From Tepidicella xavieri (GTDB lineage: Bacteria > Pseudomonadota > Gammaproteobacteria > Burkholderiales > Burkholderiaceae_C), in assembly GCF_004363315.1 (NCBI RefSeq), contig NZ_SNYL01000006.1, positions 62,001 through 126,000 of the forward strand: a stretch of DNA of 64,000 bases. The letters are read 5' to 3'. The notes under the pieces are model-generated. The model was not told where the DNA came from and made no database searches. It was given only the letters and a program-made list of their open reading frames with translations. This document shows positions 46,138 through 55,780 of this stretch, in pieces. A program made the position numbers and the translations under genes. Every line of letters starts with the position of its first letter. The first letter of the stretch is position 1.

Positions 46138-47736
46138 ATGCCCCACCCCTTCGTTCCGCCCCACAAGCGCCCCGCCTGGCACCGCTTGGAGCGACTCGCC
46201 CGTGAGCCACTGCCCCATCTGCGCGACCTGTTGACCCAGGCCGATCCGGCCCGGCAGGCCCGCCTGACCCTGGAAGCCGCCGGCTTGCGGCTGGATGCCA
46301 CGCGCCAGGCCGTCACACTGTCCGTGCTGGATGCCCTCGTCGATCTGGCGCGGGAAAGCGGCGTGCGGGAACAGGCCGACGCACAACGACGGGGGGAGCC
46401 GGTCAACACCACCGAGGGCCGTGCCGCCCTGCACGTGGCGCTGCGCGGCGCAGACATGGCCGATGCGCCCTGGGGCACGGAGATTTCGACACAGGTGCGC
46501 CGCGAGCGGGAGCGTTTCCTGGTCGCCGCCCAGCGGCTGCACGACGGTCTGTGGCTGGGCCATACCGGCGCGCCGATTGCTCACGTAGTCAACCTGGGCA
46601 TTGGCGGCTCGGATCTGGGGCCACGCATGGTCAGCGAAGCCCTGGCCGCCTCGCACGGGCCCCATGTGCGGGTGCATTTCGTCTCCAACCCCGACGCCTG
46701 GTCCCTGTACGACACCCTGCGCCACTTGCCCGCGGACCGGACACTGTTCGTGGTGCAAAGCAAATCTTTCACCACGCAGGAAACGATGACACTGGCGGCC
46801 TCGGCACGCCGCTGGCTGGCCGATCATGGCTGCCAAGGGGCCGCCCAGGCAGCCCATCTGGTAGCGGTGACGGCGCGACCCGACCTCTCGGCCCGTGAAG
46901 GCTATGCCCCGGCGCACACCTTTGGCTTCTGGGACTGGGTGGGTGGACGCTACTCCGTGTGGTCTGCCATCGGGTTTGCGCTCGCCGTGGCCATCGGCGC
47001 CGACGCGTTTCGCGCCTTTCTGGCTGGGGGACATGCCATGGACCGGCATTTCTGGGAAGCCCCTGATCAGGCCAACATGCCCCTGCTCATGGCGCTGCTT
47101 GGGGTGTGGAACCGCTCCTTTCTGGGCTGCCCCACCCAGGCCATCGCCCCTTATGCCAGCCGACTCGTCCATTTCGCGCCATTCGTCCGCCAGATGGACA
47201 TGGAATCCAACGGCAAGCGCGTCCATCACGACGGCAGCCCGGTCGAGGTACTGACCGGTCCCATCCTTTGGGGAGGATTGGGGATCGAGGGACAACACGC
47301 CTTCTTTCAGTTGCTGCATCAAGGCACCCACCGCGTGCCGGTGGATTTCATTGGCGTGGAGAGTGAAGACACGCCCTTGCCCCTGGCTCAGGAACACCAC
47401 CGCGTGGTCACGCTGAACATGCGCGCCCAGGCCCAAGCCCTGGCCATCGGGCGCGATGAGCAGGCCACCATCGGCCAACTGCGCGCCGAAGGGCTGGATG
47501 AAGCCCGCATGGCCGCCCTCGCCCCCCACCGCATCTTCTCGGGCAATGTGCCCAGCAACTGCCTGTGGCTGCCCGCGCTCACTCCCCACGCGCTTGGCGC
47601 CTTGGTGGCGCTGTACGAACACAAGGTCTTCTGCCAAGCCGCCATCTGGGGAATCAACCCTTTCGACCAATGGGGCGTAGAGCTCGGCAAGACCCTGGCC
47701 CGCGCCTTGGAGCGAGAGGCCATGCCGGATTCCTAA
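46138..47736 (+). CDS. pgi: Glucose-6-phosphate isomerase
   Basis: A 532-residue isomerase that interconverts glucose 6-phosphate and fructose 6-phosphate. The sugar-phosphate motifs NLGIGGSDLGPRM and VQSKSFTTQETM and the C-terminal GINPFDQWGVELGK are present. ATG at 46138 is preferred to a TTG two codons earlier. Confidence 0.96.
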   Translation: MPHPFVPPHKRPAWHRLERLAREPLPHLRDLLTQADPARQARLTLEAAGLRLDATRQAVTLSVLDALVDLARESGVREQADAQRRGEPVNTTEGRAALHVALRGADMADAPWGTEISTQVRRERERFLVAAQRLHDGLWLGHTGAPIAHVVNLGIGGSDLGPRMVSEALAASHGPHVRVHFVSNPDAWSLYDTLRHLPADRTLFVVQSKSFTTQETMTLAASARRWLADHGCQGAAQAAHLVAVTARPDLSAREGYAPAHTFGFWDWVGGRYSVWSAIGFALAVAIGADAFRAFLAGGHAMDRHFWEAPDQANMPLLMALLGVWNRSFLGCPTQAIAPYASRLVHFAPFVRQMDMESNGKRVHHDGSPVEVLTGPILWGGLGIEGQHAFFQLLHQGTHRVPVDFIGVESEDTPLPLAQEHHRVVTLNMRAQAQALAIGRDEQATIGQLRAEGLDEARMAALAPHRIFSGNVPSNCLWLPALTPHALGALVALYEHKVFCQAAIWGINPFDQWGVELGKTLARALEREAMPDS

Positions 47737-47754
47737 CCATCCTCGACCACCATC

Positions 47755-50529
47755 ATGCCCCGACCCAGCTCCGCCTCCCACAAGGACCAGCCCCTCATCG
47801 ACGACATACGACTTCTGGGCCGCCTGCTCGGTGACGTGATCCGCGAGCACGAAGGCGCGCAAACTTTCGAACTGATCGAGCAAATCCGTCAACTCTCGGT
47901 CGCCTATCGCCGCCAAGCCGATCACGCCGCCGACCGCCAGCTCAAAAAACTGCTGCGAGGCCTCAGTGATGACCAGGCCGTCAGCGTCATCCGGGCATTC
48001 ACCTATTTCAGCCACCTGGCCAACCTGGCCGAAGACCGGCATCACATTCGCCGCCGTGCCGTGCACGAACAGGCTGGCCATGTGCAGCAAGGCAGCCTGG
48101 CCCATACCTGGCAGCGCATGCGCGGCGCCGGGGTAGATGCAGACGTCATCGCCCGCTCGTTGGCCACCGCGCACGTCTCGCCTGTGCTCACCGCCCACCC
48201 CACCGAAGTGCAGCGCAAGAGCATCCTAGACGCCGAGCGTGACATCGCGCGCCTGCTGGCCGAGCGCGACAGCCTGCGCCTGCCTCGCGAACAGGCCGCC
48301 AACGAGGCACAGATGCGCGCCCGCATCCTGCAGCTCTGGCATACCCGATTGCTGCGCTTCACGAAGCTCACCGTGGCCGACGAGATCGAAAACGCCCTGA
48401 GCTACTATCACAGCACTTTTCTACCGGAAATCCCGCGCCTGTACCGGGCCATTGAGGACGCACTGGAACATCGCCGCGTTGCGCCCTTTTTCCGCATGGG
48501 CCAGTGGATTGGCGGTGACCGTGATGGCAACCCCAACGTCACGGCGGACACCTTGCGCTTGGCCCTACAGCGACAGGCCGACGTGGCCCTGCGGCACCAC
48601 CTCACAGAAGTGCACCGGCTCGGGGCTGAGCTGTCGCTATCGGCCATGCTGCTGCCGGTGGGAGCCGAGATGCAGGCCCTGGCCAACCGTTCCCCGGATC
48701 GCAACGCGCACCGCCAGGACGAGCCCTATCGCCGCGCCCTCACCGGCATGTATGCCCGCCTGGCCGCCACGCTGCATGCCCTCACTGGCGGCGAAGCCCA
48801 TCGCCATGCCGTCGCACCGCAAGACCCCTACCCCCATGCAGAGGCGTTTCTGGCCGATCTGCGCATCATCGAGCGGTCGCTGGTTGAACAAGGCTGCATG
48901 GCGCTGGCCGAGCACCGCCTACGCCCGCTGATCCGCGCGGTGGAGGTGTTTGGCTTCCATCTGGCCACGGTGGACCTGCGCCAGAGTTCCGACCAGCACG
49001 AACTTGCCGTGGCCGATCTGCTCGCCCAGGCACGGATCGAACCGGACTACAGCGCGCTGGATGAGGATGCCAAACAGCGGTTGCTGCTGCGCCAACTGAA
49101 TGACGCCCGGCCGCTGCGCATCCCCGAAGCGCCGTACCAGCCCCACACCCTCAGCGAACTGGCCATCTTCCAGACCGCGCGCGAGATGCGCGAACGCTTT
49201 GGTGCCGCCGCCATCCGGCATGCCATCATCAGCCACACCGAAACCGTGAGCGACCTGCTCGAAGTCTTGCTGCTGCAAAAGGAAGTCGGCTTGATGCATG
49301 GCACGCTCGACCACGACGCACGGGCCGACCTGATCGTGGTGCCGCTGTTCGAAACCATCGAGGACCTGCGCCAGGCCCCAAGCATCATGGAGGCCTTCTA
49401 CCGGCTACCCGGCATCTCGGCCATGGTGCGGCGCGGCGGCCCGCTGCAATACCACGAACAAGACGTGATGCTGGGCTACTCCGACAGCAACAAAGACGGC
49501 GGCATCTTCACCAGCAACTGGGAGCTGTACCGGGCCGAAACCGCCTTGGCCGACCTGTTCGACCGCTTGTCTGAGGAGTTGGGTCAGCCGCTGCGCTTGC
49601 GCCTGTTCCATGGCCGAGGCGGCACCGTGGGCCGTGGAGGCGGCCCCAGCTATCAGGCCATTCTGGCGCAACCGGCGGGCACCGTGCGTGGCCAGATTCG
49701 CCTGACCGAACAGGGCGAGGTGATCGGCTCCAAGTACGCCAACCCCGACATCGGTCGCCGCAATCTGGAAACGCTGGTGGCCGCGACGCTGGAGGCCACC
49801 CTGCTGCCCCCCACTCAGCCCGTGTCCAAGCGTTACCTGGAGGCGGCCGAGCGACTGTCCCAGGCCAGCATGGCGGCCTATCGCGAACTGGTCTATCAGA
49901 CGCCAGGCTTCACCGACTACTTCTTCCAGGCCACGCCTATCCGGGAAATCGCCGAGCTCCACATCGGTTCACGCCCGGCTTCGCGCAAACCCTCGCAACG
50001 CATCGAGGATCTGCGCGCCATCCCCTGGGGCTTCAGCTGGGGCCAGTGCCGCCTGACGCTGCCGGGCTGGTTCGGTTTCGGCAGTGCGGTGCAAGCGCTG
50101 CGCGAACACATGGGCCCGGCCGAAGCGGACCGACTGCTGCAACAAATGGCCCGCAAGTGGCCTTTCTTCAACACGCTGCTGTCCAACATGGACATGGTGC
50201 TGGCCAAAAGCGACCTGTCGCTGGCGCGCCGCTACGCCGAGCTCGTCCCCGACGCCCGCCTGCGCAAACGCATCTTCAGCCGCATCGAAGCCGAATGGCA
50301 CCGCACTCAAGAAGCGCTCAACACCATCACTGGCCAGAGCCAGCGCCTGGCCAACAACCCTGCCCTGGCGCGCTCCATCGAGCACCGATTCCCCTACATC
50401 GACCCCTTGCACCATTTGCAAGTCGAGTTGATCGGCCGCTACCGCGCCGGCAGCCAGGCCGAAAAGGTCAAGCGCGGCATTCACCTTTCCATCAACGGCA
50501 TCGCCGCCGGGCTGCGCAACACGGGATAA
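47755..50529 (+). CDS. ppc: Phosphoenolpyruvate carboxylase
   Basis: A 924-residue enzyme that adds bicarbonate to PEP to make oxaloacetate. The catalytic histidine is H148 in [13 protein letters not shown], and the [14 protein letters not shown] loop lies near 620-633. The C-terminus ends in NTG, as in bacterial forms. It starts 18 bases after pgi. Confidence 0.97.
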   Translation: MPRPSSASHKDQPLIDDIRLLGRLLGDVIREHEGAQTFELIEQIRQLSVAYRRQADHAADRQLKKLLRGLSDDQAVSVIRAFTYFSHLANLAEDRHHIRRRAVHEQAGHVQQGSLAHTWQRMRGAGVDADVIARSLATAHVSPVLTAHPTEVQRKSILDAERDIARLLAERDSLRLPREQAANEAQMRARILQLWHTRLLRFTKLTVADEIENALSYYHSTFLPEIPRLYRAIEDALEHRRVAPFFRMGQWIGGDRDGNPNVTADTLRLALQRQADVALRHHLTEVHRLGAELSLSAMLLPVGAEMQALANRSPDRNAHRQDEPYRRALTGMYARLAATLHALTGGEAHRHAVAPQDPYPHAEAFLADLRIIERSLVEQGCMALAEHRLRPLIRAVEVFGFHLATVDLRQSSDQHELAVADLLAQARIEPDYSALDEDAKQRLLLRQLNDARPLRIPEAPYQPHTLSELAIFQTAREMRERFGAAAIRHAIISHTETVSDLLEVLLLQKEVGLMHGTLDHDARADLIVVPLFETIEDLRQAPSIMEAFYRLPGISAMVRRGGPLQYHEQDVMLGYSDSNKDGGIFTSNWELYRAETALADLFDRLSEELGQPLRLRLFHGRGGTVGRGGGPSYQAILAQPAGTVRGQIRLTEQGEVIGSKYANPDIGRRNLETLVAATLEATLLPPTQPVSKRYLEAAERLSQASMAAYRELVYQTPGFTDYFFQATPIREIAELHIGSRPASRKPSQRIEDLRAIPWGFSWGQCRLTLPGWFGFGSAVQALREHMGPAEADRLLQQMARKWPFFNTLLSNMDMVLAKSDLSLARRYAELVPDARLRKRIFSRIEAEWHRTQEALNTITGQSQRLANNPALARSIEHRFPYIDPLHHLQVELIGRYRAGSQAEKVKRGIHLSINGIAAGLRNTG

Positions 50530-50536
50530 CGCCATC

Positions 50537-51238
50537 ATGGACACCGACACGCTGATCGTTCATCACCTCGAAACGTCGCGCTCGCAGCGGGTGCTGTGGC
50601 TGCTCGAAGAACTGGGGGTGGACTATGAATTGCGCACTTACCGGCGCGACCCCAAAACCCGCCTCGCCCCACCAGCGCTCAAGGCGGTGCATCCGCTGGG
50701 CAAGTCGCCGGTCATCACCCACGGCCAGACCGTGGTGGCCGAGTCTGGCGCCATCCTCGAGTACCTGGCCGACGTCTTTGCGGATCGCGCCCAGGGCGAA
50801 CTGGCGCACCTCGTGCCCGCCTCGGGCACGCCCGAGCATCGGCGCTGCCGCTTCTGGATGCACTACGCCGAAGGCTCGTTGATGAACTGGTTGCTGATGA
50901 AGTTTGTCTTTCAGCGCATCCCGCAGCAGCCCATGCCGTTTTTCGTGCGACCCATCGCCCGCGGCCTCTGCGAGCAAGTGCAGAAAAAACTCATCGACCC
51001 CAACCTGGCCACCGCCTTGCCCTTCATCGACAACGAGCTCGCTCAGCGCCCCTGGTTCGCAGGCGATCACCTGACGCTGGCCGACTTCCAGATGAGTTTT
51101 GCGGTGGAAGCTGCCCTGTCCCGGGCCGAAGCCGCTGCACGCCTGCCCAACCTTCAGGGCTGGATGCGCAAGGTACAGCAGCGCCCCTCCTACCAGCGCG
51201 CCATCCAAAAAGGCGGCCCGGTGATCATGTCGAACTGA
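50537..51238 (+). CDS. Glutathione S-transferase family protein
   Basis: A 233-residue GST-like protein. The thioredoxin-fold N-terminal half has the SRSQRVLWLLEELGV motif (serine at the position of the catalytic residue) and the cis-proline and ESGAI glutathione site (KSPVITHGQTVVAESGAI). The C-terminal helical half contains LTLADFQMSF. It begins seven bases after ppc. The substrate is unknown. Confidence 0.9.
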   Translation: MDTDTLIVHHLETSRSQRVLWLLEELGVDYELRTYRRDPKTRLAPPALKAVHPLGKSPVITHGQTVVAESGAILEYLADVFADRAQGELAHLVPASGTPEHRRCRFWMHYAEGSLMNWLLMKFVFQRIPQQPMPFFVRPIARGLCEQVQKKLIDPNLATALPFIDNELAQRPWFAGDHLTLADFQMSFAVEAALSRAEAAARLPNLQGWMRKVQQRPSYQRAIQKGGPVIMSN

Positions 51239-51302
51239 AACGGCTCGCCAGCGCGCCCACCCTGTCGCGGGAACCCAGCGCCTCAGGCGGACTCGGACTG
51301 TC

Positions 51303-51836
51303 ATGCTGCCTGTCCGTCAACCCTTCCGCGCCCCCCTGCTTGTCGGGCTGACCATCGCCCTGCTGAGTACGCTGCTGCCTGGCTTGGCCCGTGCCTGGTC
51401 ACCTTGCCCCGGCTATGCCGCCGACGACCCCTCCCAAACGCGATCGATCTTTCTGTCGCCCTACACCCACCACTGGCGCCATTCCGACGACCATCAACCG
51501 GTTTTCTTGCTGGGAGCGCAACGCCACTTGCCCAACGATCGTCTGTGCGGAATCAGCGTGTTCAGCAACTCGTTCGGTCAGCCCTCGCTGTACGCCTTCA
51601 CGGGCTGGCACTGGCCGCAGGTGTCGCAGCGCCACCCACGTCTGTATGCCTCACTCACCGCTGGCGTCCTGTATGGCTACGTGGGGGAGCATCAGGACAA
51701 AGTGCCCCTCAACGTCAAGGGCTTTTCCCCGGCCCTCATTCCCGCCATGGGCTGGCGGCTCAACGGAGACGCCACCGTGGAGGTGCATGTCCTGGGAACC
51801 GCCGCGCTGATGTTTGGCCTCTCACGCCCGTTCTGA
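51303..51836 (+). CDS. Exported PagP-like beta-barrel protein, unassigned
   Basis: A 177-residue protein with a signal peptide at about 1-31 (ends GLARA) and a mature part of short alternating, aromatic-rich strands ending in the C-terminal phenylalanine typical of outer-membrane barrels (FGLSRPF). The size and the order of motifs recall the lipid A palmitoyltransferase PagP: a histidine cluster SPYTHHWRH near the start, then VFSNSFGQPSLYAFTGWHW, and TAGVLYGY. The serine that follows the PagP catalytic aspartate would match N-S here, with asparagine in place of the aspartate. This is a pattern-based guess; an uncharacterised barrel is the safe reading. The last 15 bases overlap the convergent acyl-CoA synthetase gene. 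Confidence 0.6.
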   Translation: MLPVRQPFRAPLLVGLTIALLSTLLPGLARAWSPCPGYAADDPSQTRSIFLSPYTHHWRHSDDHQPVFLLGAQRHLPNDRLCGISVFSNSFGQPSLYAFTGWHWPQVSQRHPRLYASLTAGVLYGYVGEHQDKVPLNVKGFSPALIPAMGWRLNGDATVEVHVLGTAALMFGLSRPF

Positions 51837-53594
51837 AGGCGCCAGGCTCGACTGCCGCTGCCGGTAGCGCTCCTCTTCCTGCAGCCGCAGAACGCGCCGC
51901 TGCACCTTGCCGGTGGTGGTCATGGGCAAGGCATCGATGAACTCGATCTCCTTGGGGTATTCGTAAGGCGCCAAGCGCCCTTTCACATGCGCCTGCAACT
52001 CGGCCACCAGAGGGGCATCAAACTCGCGGGCCGGGTCCACACACAAGGCGCGGCGCTGGGCATGGTCCGGCGCCAACACCACGTAAGCCTTGACCAGCGC
52101 GCCGCGCTGCTCATCGGGTTTCGGCACCACGGCCGCGTTGGCCACAGCCGGATGCTTGACCAGGCAATTTTCGATCTCGCTCGGCCCAATCCGATAACCC
52201 GCGGCCTTGAACACGTCATCGGCCCGCCCTTGGTACCAGAGGTAGCCGTCCTCATCCCGCACGGCCATGTCGCCGGTGCGGCACCAGCTGTCGAGCGGAT
52301 CGCCGGTGAACTTGGCCCGCGTGGCCGCCTCGTTGTTCCAGTACCCGAGAAAGAAAATGGGGTCGAGATCGCCATGCACATCGCGCCGGTGCACGGCCAC
52401 TTCCCCCGGCACGCCCACCGGGCATTCCTGGCCGGCTTCGTCGATCACCGCCACCCGATGCCCCGGATAGGCTTTGCCCATGCTCCCCGGCTTGGCAGGC
52501 CACATGAGCGCGCAGTTGCCCACCACGTAATTGATTTCGGTCTGGCCAAACATCTCGTTGACCGTCACCCCGAGTTGCTGGCGGCAGTAGTCAAACACCG
52601 CATCGCCCACGGCCTCACCCGCGCTCATGATGGCGCGCAGCCGCAGCCGGTAATGCCGGCGCGGCTCGGGAAAGGCTTTCATCATCGCCTTGAGGGCGGT
52701 GGGAAACAAAAAGGTGTGGGTCACGCCGTGGCGCTGCATGAGCTCGAAGGCCACTTCCGGCGCAAATCGACCGCTCCAAGCCACGATGGGCCGCCCAAAA
52801 TAGAGGGTGGGCAGCAGCGCATCCATCAGCCCGCCCGTCCAAGCCCAGTCGGCCGGGCTCCAGAACACCGCGTCCGAGCCACTCTGGGGACGCTCAGGAT
52901 CGAAGCCAAACCAGTTCTGGCTACAGACAAAGCCCGTGAGGTTGCCGATCAACGCCCGGTGAGGAATCAGCGCGCCCTTGGGGTTGCCCGTGGTGCCGCT
53001 GGTGTAGATGAGCACCGCCGGGTCATCGGCCAAGGTATGGACCAGCTCGAACTGCTTGCGCATGCCGGGCCGGGCATGTGGCCAGTCCACCACGTCGGTG
53101 TCGAATGCGCCGGTCAAGCCCACCACATGCCGCAACGCCGGGCAGCGGCCTCGCACCTGTAGCACGGCAGGCCCGGTCGCCTCATCCACCAGCGCCACCA
53201 CGGCCGCGCTGTCTTGCAGACGGTACTCCAGGGCCTCCGGCCCGAACAGCTGTGACAGCGGCATGGCCACCGCCCCCATTTGCAGCACCGCCATGTAGGC
53301 CACGGCCGTCTCGAAGCGCTGCGGCAGCACGATCGCCACGCGATCACCGCGGCGCACCCCCAACAGCCGCAACGCATGGGAAAGCCGGCAAGCCTCCTCG
53401 GCCAAGGTGCCGTAGCTGTATGCCCGCGGCGGGCGGCCCGGCCCGTCCTCGATCACGGCCGTCTGCGTGGCGCAGCGCCTGCGCGCGGCCCAGCGCCGGC
53501 AACAGGCTTCGGCCATGTTGAACGACGTAGGCACCCGCCAACCGAATGACGCATGCAGCGCTTCGTAAGCGTCTCTGGCTTGACTGACTTTCAC
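51822..53594 (-). CDS. AMP-forming acyl-CoA synthetase
   Basis: A 590-residue adenylate-forming enzyme of the acetyl/acyl-CoA synthetase group. The P-loop [12 protein letters not shown], the FGQTEINYV motif, the TGDMAVRDEDGY hinge and the catalytic lysine in TTTGKVQRRVL are all there. The substrate is probably a short or medium carboxylate, unlike the AlkK-type ligase at the start of the window. The start is GTG at 53594 behind GAGGAG; earlier codons lie in that site. Its start is only 17 bases from the divergent hydrolase start. Confidence 0.9.
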   Translation of the reverse strand: MKVSQARDAYEALHASFGWRVPTSFNMAEACCRRWAARRRCATQTAVIEDGPGRPPRAYSYGTLAEEACRLSHALRLLGVRRGDRVAIVLPQRFETAVAYMAVLQMGAVAMPLSQLFGPEALEYRLQDSAAVVALVDEATGPAVLQVRGRCPALRHVVGLTGAFDTDVVDWPHARPGMRKQFELVHTLADDPAVLIYTSGTTGNPKGALIPHRALIGNLTGFVCSQNWFGFDPERPQSGSDAVFWSPADWAWTGGLMDALLPTLYFGRPIVAWSGRFAPEVAFELMQRHGVTHTFLFPTALKAMMKAFPEPRRHYRLRLRAIMSAGEAVGDAVFDYCRQQLGVTVNEMFGQTEINYVVGNCALMWPAKPGSMGKAYPGHRVAVIDEAGQECPVGVPGEVAVHRRDVHGDLDPIFFLGYWNNEAATRAKFTGDPLDSWCRTGDMAVRDEDGYLWYQGRADDVFKAAGYRIGPSEIENCLVKHPAVANAAVVPKPDEQRGALVKAYVVLAPDHAQRRALCVDPAREFDAPLVAELQAHVKGRLAPYEYPKEIEFIDALPMTTTGKVQRRVLRLQEEERYRQRQSSLAPSERA

Positions 53595-53611
53595 GGTTTG
53601 TCTCCTCAATA

Positions 53612-54592
53612 ATGCCGAGAATGTACCAAGCCCGCATCCCCTCCCGCAGCGAATACCTCCCCATTCGCTCGTATCGCTACCATCTGCGCCGCTGGGGGCC
53701 CGCCACCCCAGGGGAAGCGCCGCTCATCCTGCTTCACGGCTGGATGGATGTGGCCGCCTCCTGGCAGTTCGTGGTGGACGCGCTGGCCGACACGGCACTG
53801 GGTCAACGCCACCTCGTGGCCCCCGACTGGCGCGGCTTTGGCCTGACACGCTCATGCCACGCGAATGACGAGCACCCCAGCCACTACGGCGACGCCGACC
53901 ACTACACCTTCGCCGACTATCTGGCCGATCTGGATCTGCTGATTGCCCGGATCAACGAAGGGCTGAACCGCGCCCCCGATGCCCCGGTGGATCTGGTGGG
54001 GCACAGCATGGGCGGCAACGTGGCCATGCTCTACAGCGGCATCCGGCCCCAGCGCGTTCGGCGGCTGGTCAACCTCGAAGGCTTTGGCATGCCCGCCAGC
54101 CGGCCCAGCCAAGCCCCAGGGCGCTATGCCAAATGGCTGGACGCGCTCCAGGGTTTGCGCCAGGGCGAACTGGCACTCAAGACCTACGCCGACGTGCATG
54201 GCGTGGCGCGACGCCTCATGAAAACCAACCCCCGACTGCCAGCCGGCCATGCCCTGTGGCTGGCGCACCACTGGGCAGCGCCCAATGCCCAAGGACAGTG
54301 GGAAATTCTGGGCGACCCGGCCCACAAAGTCATCAGCGCCCAGTTGTACCGGGCAGACGAAACGCTGGAAATCTGGAAGCGCATCACCGCGCCGGTGCTT
54401 GCCGTGGAAGCGACCGACGACAGCCTGGCGCAATGGTTCAAGCAAGGCGAATACTCATTGGCCGAATACCACGAGCGGCTGCGCGTCGTGCCCAACCACC
54501 GCATCGAAGTGATCCAGGACGCGGGCCACATGCTCCATCACGACCAGCCACAAGCGCTGGCACGGCTGCTGGAAACCTTTTTGTGCCAGTAG
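53612..54592 (+). CDS. Alpha/beta-fold hydrolase
   Basis: A 326-residue alpha/beta hydrolase. The oxyanion HGWMDVAASW, the nucleophile elbow LVGHSMGGNVA with its serine, an aspartate near EATDDS, and the catalytic histidine in DAGHMLHHDQP form a complete triad. The substrate is unknown. Two ATGs three codons apart are possible starts. It faces the acyl-CoA synthetase gene across 17 bases. Confidence 0.88.
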   Translation: MPRMYQARIPSRSEYLPIRSYRYHLRRWGPATPGEAPLILLHGWMDVAASWQFVVDALADTALGQRHLVAPDWRGFGLTRSCHANDEHPSHYGDADHYTFADYLADLDLLIARINEGLNRAPDAPVDLVGHSMGGNVAMLYSGIRPQRVRRLVNLEGFGMPASRPSQAPGRYAKWLDALQGLRQGELALKTYADVHGVARRLMKTNPRLPAGHALWLAHHWAAPNAQGQWEILGDPAHKVISAQLYRADETLEIWKRITAPVLAVEATDDSLAQWFKQGEYSLAEYHERLRVVPNHRIEVIQDAGHMLHHDQPQALARLLETFLCQ

Positions 54593-54646
54593 AGCCCTGA
54601 CCATGCGAAAATCAGAAGTTTTTCAAAAGAAACCCAAGATTTGACC

Positions 54647-55751
54647 ATGGAAGCCGAACGCCTCAACGCCCTCTCCGCCCGACTCAAGGACCTCAGCGAG
54701 CGCGTGGTCGAGTTACGGAGGTATCTTTGACTACGATGCCAAAGCCCTCAAACTGAGCGAAGTCAATGCCGCGCTGGAGGACCCGACCGTCTGGGACAAC
54801 CCCAAGCGCGCCCAAGAGCTCGGCAAAGAAAAACGCTCCCTGGAAGACGTGGTGCTCGTGCTCGACCGGCTGAGCGCCGAACTGGCCGACAACACCGAAC
54901 TGTTCGAAATGTCGGCGGCCGATGACGACGACGCCGGACTGGAGACCATCGAAGCGGAGGCCGAAAAGCTCGCCGCCGAAGTGGAAAAGCTCGAATTCCG
55001 CCGCATGTTCAACCAGCCGGCCGACCCCAACAACTGCTTCGTGGACATCCAGGCCGGCGCCGGCGGTACCGAAGCTTGCGACTGGGCCAGCATGTTGTTG
55101 CGTCAGTACCTGCGCTACGCCGAGCGGCAAGGCTTCAAGGCCACCGTGGAAGACGAAACCCCTGGGGATACCGCCGGCATCAAAAGCGCCACCATCAAAA
55201 TCGAGGGCGATTACGCCTATGGCCTGCTGCGCACCGAAACCGGCGTGCATCGCCTGGTGCGCAAGTCGCCGTTCGACAGCTCGGGCGGGCGCCACACCTC
55301 GTTCGCGTCGGTGTTCGTGTACCCCGAAATCGACGACTCGGTCGAGATCAACATCAACCCCGCCGATGTGCGCGTGGACACCTACCGTGCCAGCGGCGCT
55401 GGCGGCCAGCACATCAACAAGACCGACTCGGCCGTCCGCCTGACGCACATCCCCACGGGCATCGTCGTGCAATGCCAGGACAGCCGCAGCCAGCACAGCA
55501 ACCGCGACATGGCCTGGCAACGGCTGCGCGCCAAGCTCTACGACCTGGAAATGCGCAAGCGCATGGAAACCCAGCAACAATTGGAGGCCACCAAGACGGA
55601 TGTCGGCTGGGGCCACCAGATCCGCAGCTACGTGCTGGACCAAAGCCGCATCAAAGACTTGCGCACCAATGTCGAAATCTCCAACACCCAGAAAGTGCTC
55701 GACGGCGACCTGGACGCCTTCATCGAAGCCTCTCTGAAACAGGGCGTCTGA
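54647..55751 (+). CDS. prfB: Peptide chain release factor 2, with programmed +1 frameshift
   Basis: The gene is read as 54647-54727 joined to 54729-55751, giving 367 residues (E. coli RF2 has 365). After 27 codons the first frame meets an in-frame TGA at 54728-54730 in the setting GGAGG-TAT-CTT-TGA-C, the classic RF2 autoregulatory frameshift: an internal Shine-Dalgarno sequence and the slippery CTT make the ribosome skip one base when RF2 is scarce. The stop-codon recognition motif SPF and the GGQ peptide-release motif (252-254) are present. Not a pseudogene. Confidence 0.97.
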
Positions 55752-55780
55752 ACCCCGCCCGCCTCGAAACGGACCAGCCC

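Noticed and set aside
54647..54730. In-frame TGA early in prfB read as a nonsense mutation
   Set aside because: The setting is the known RF2 frameshift signal and the second frame continues to a full-length protein.
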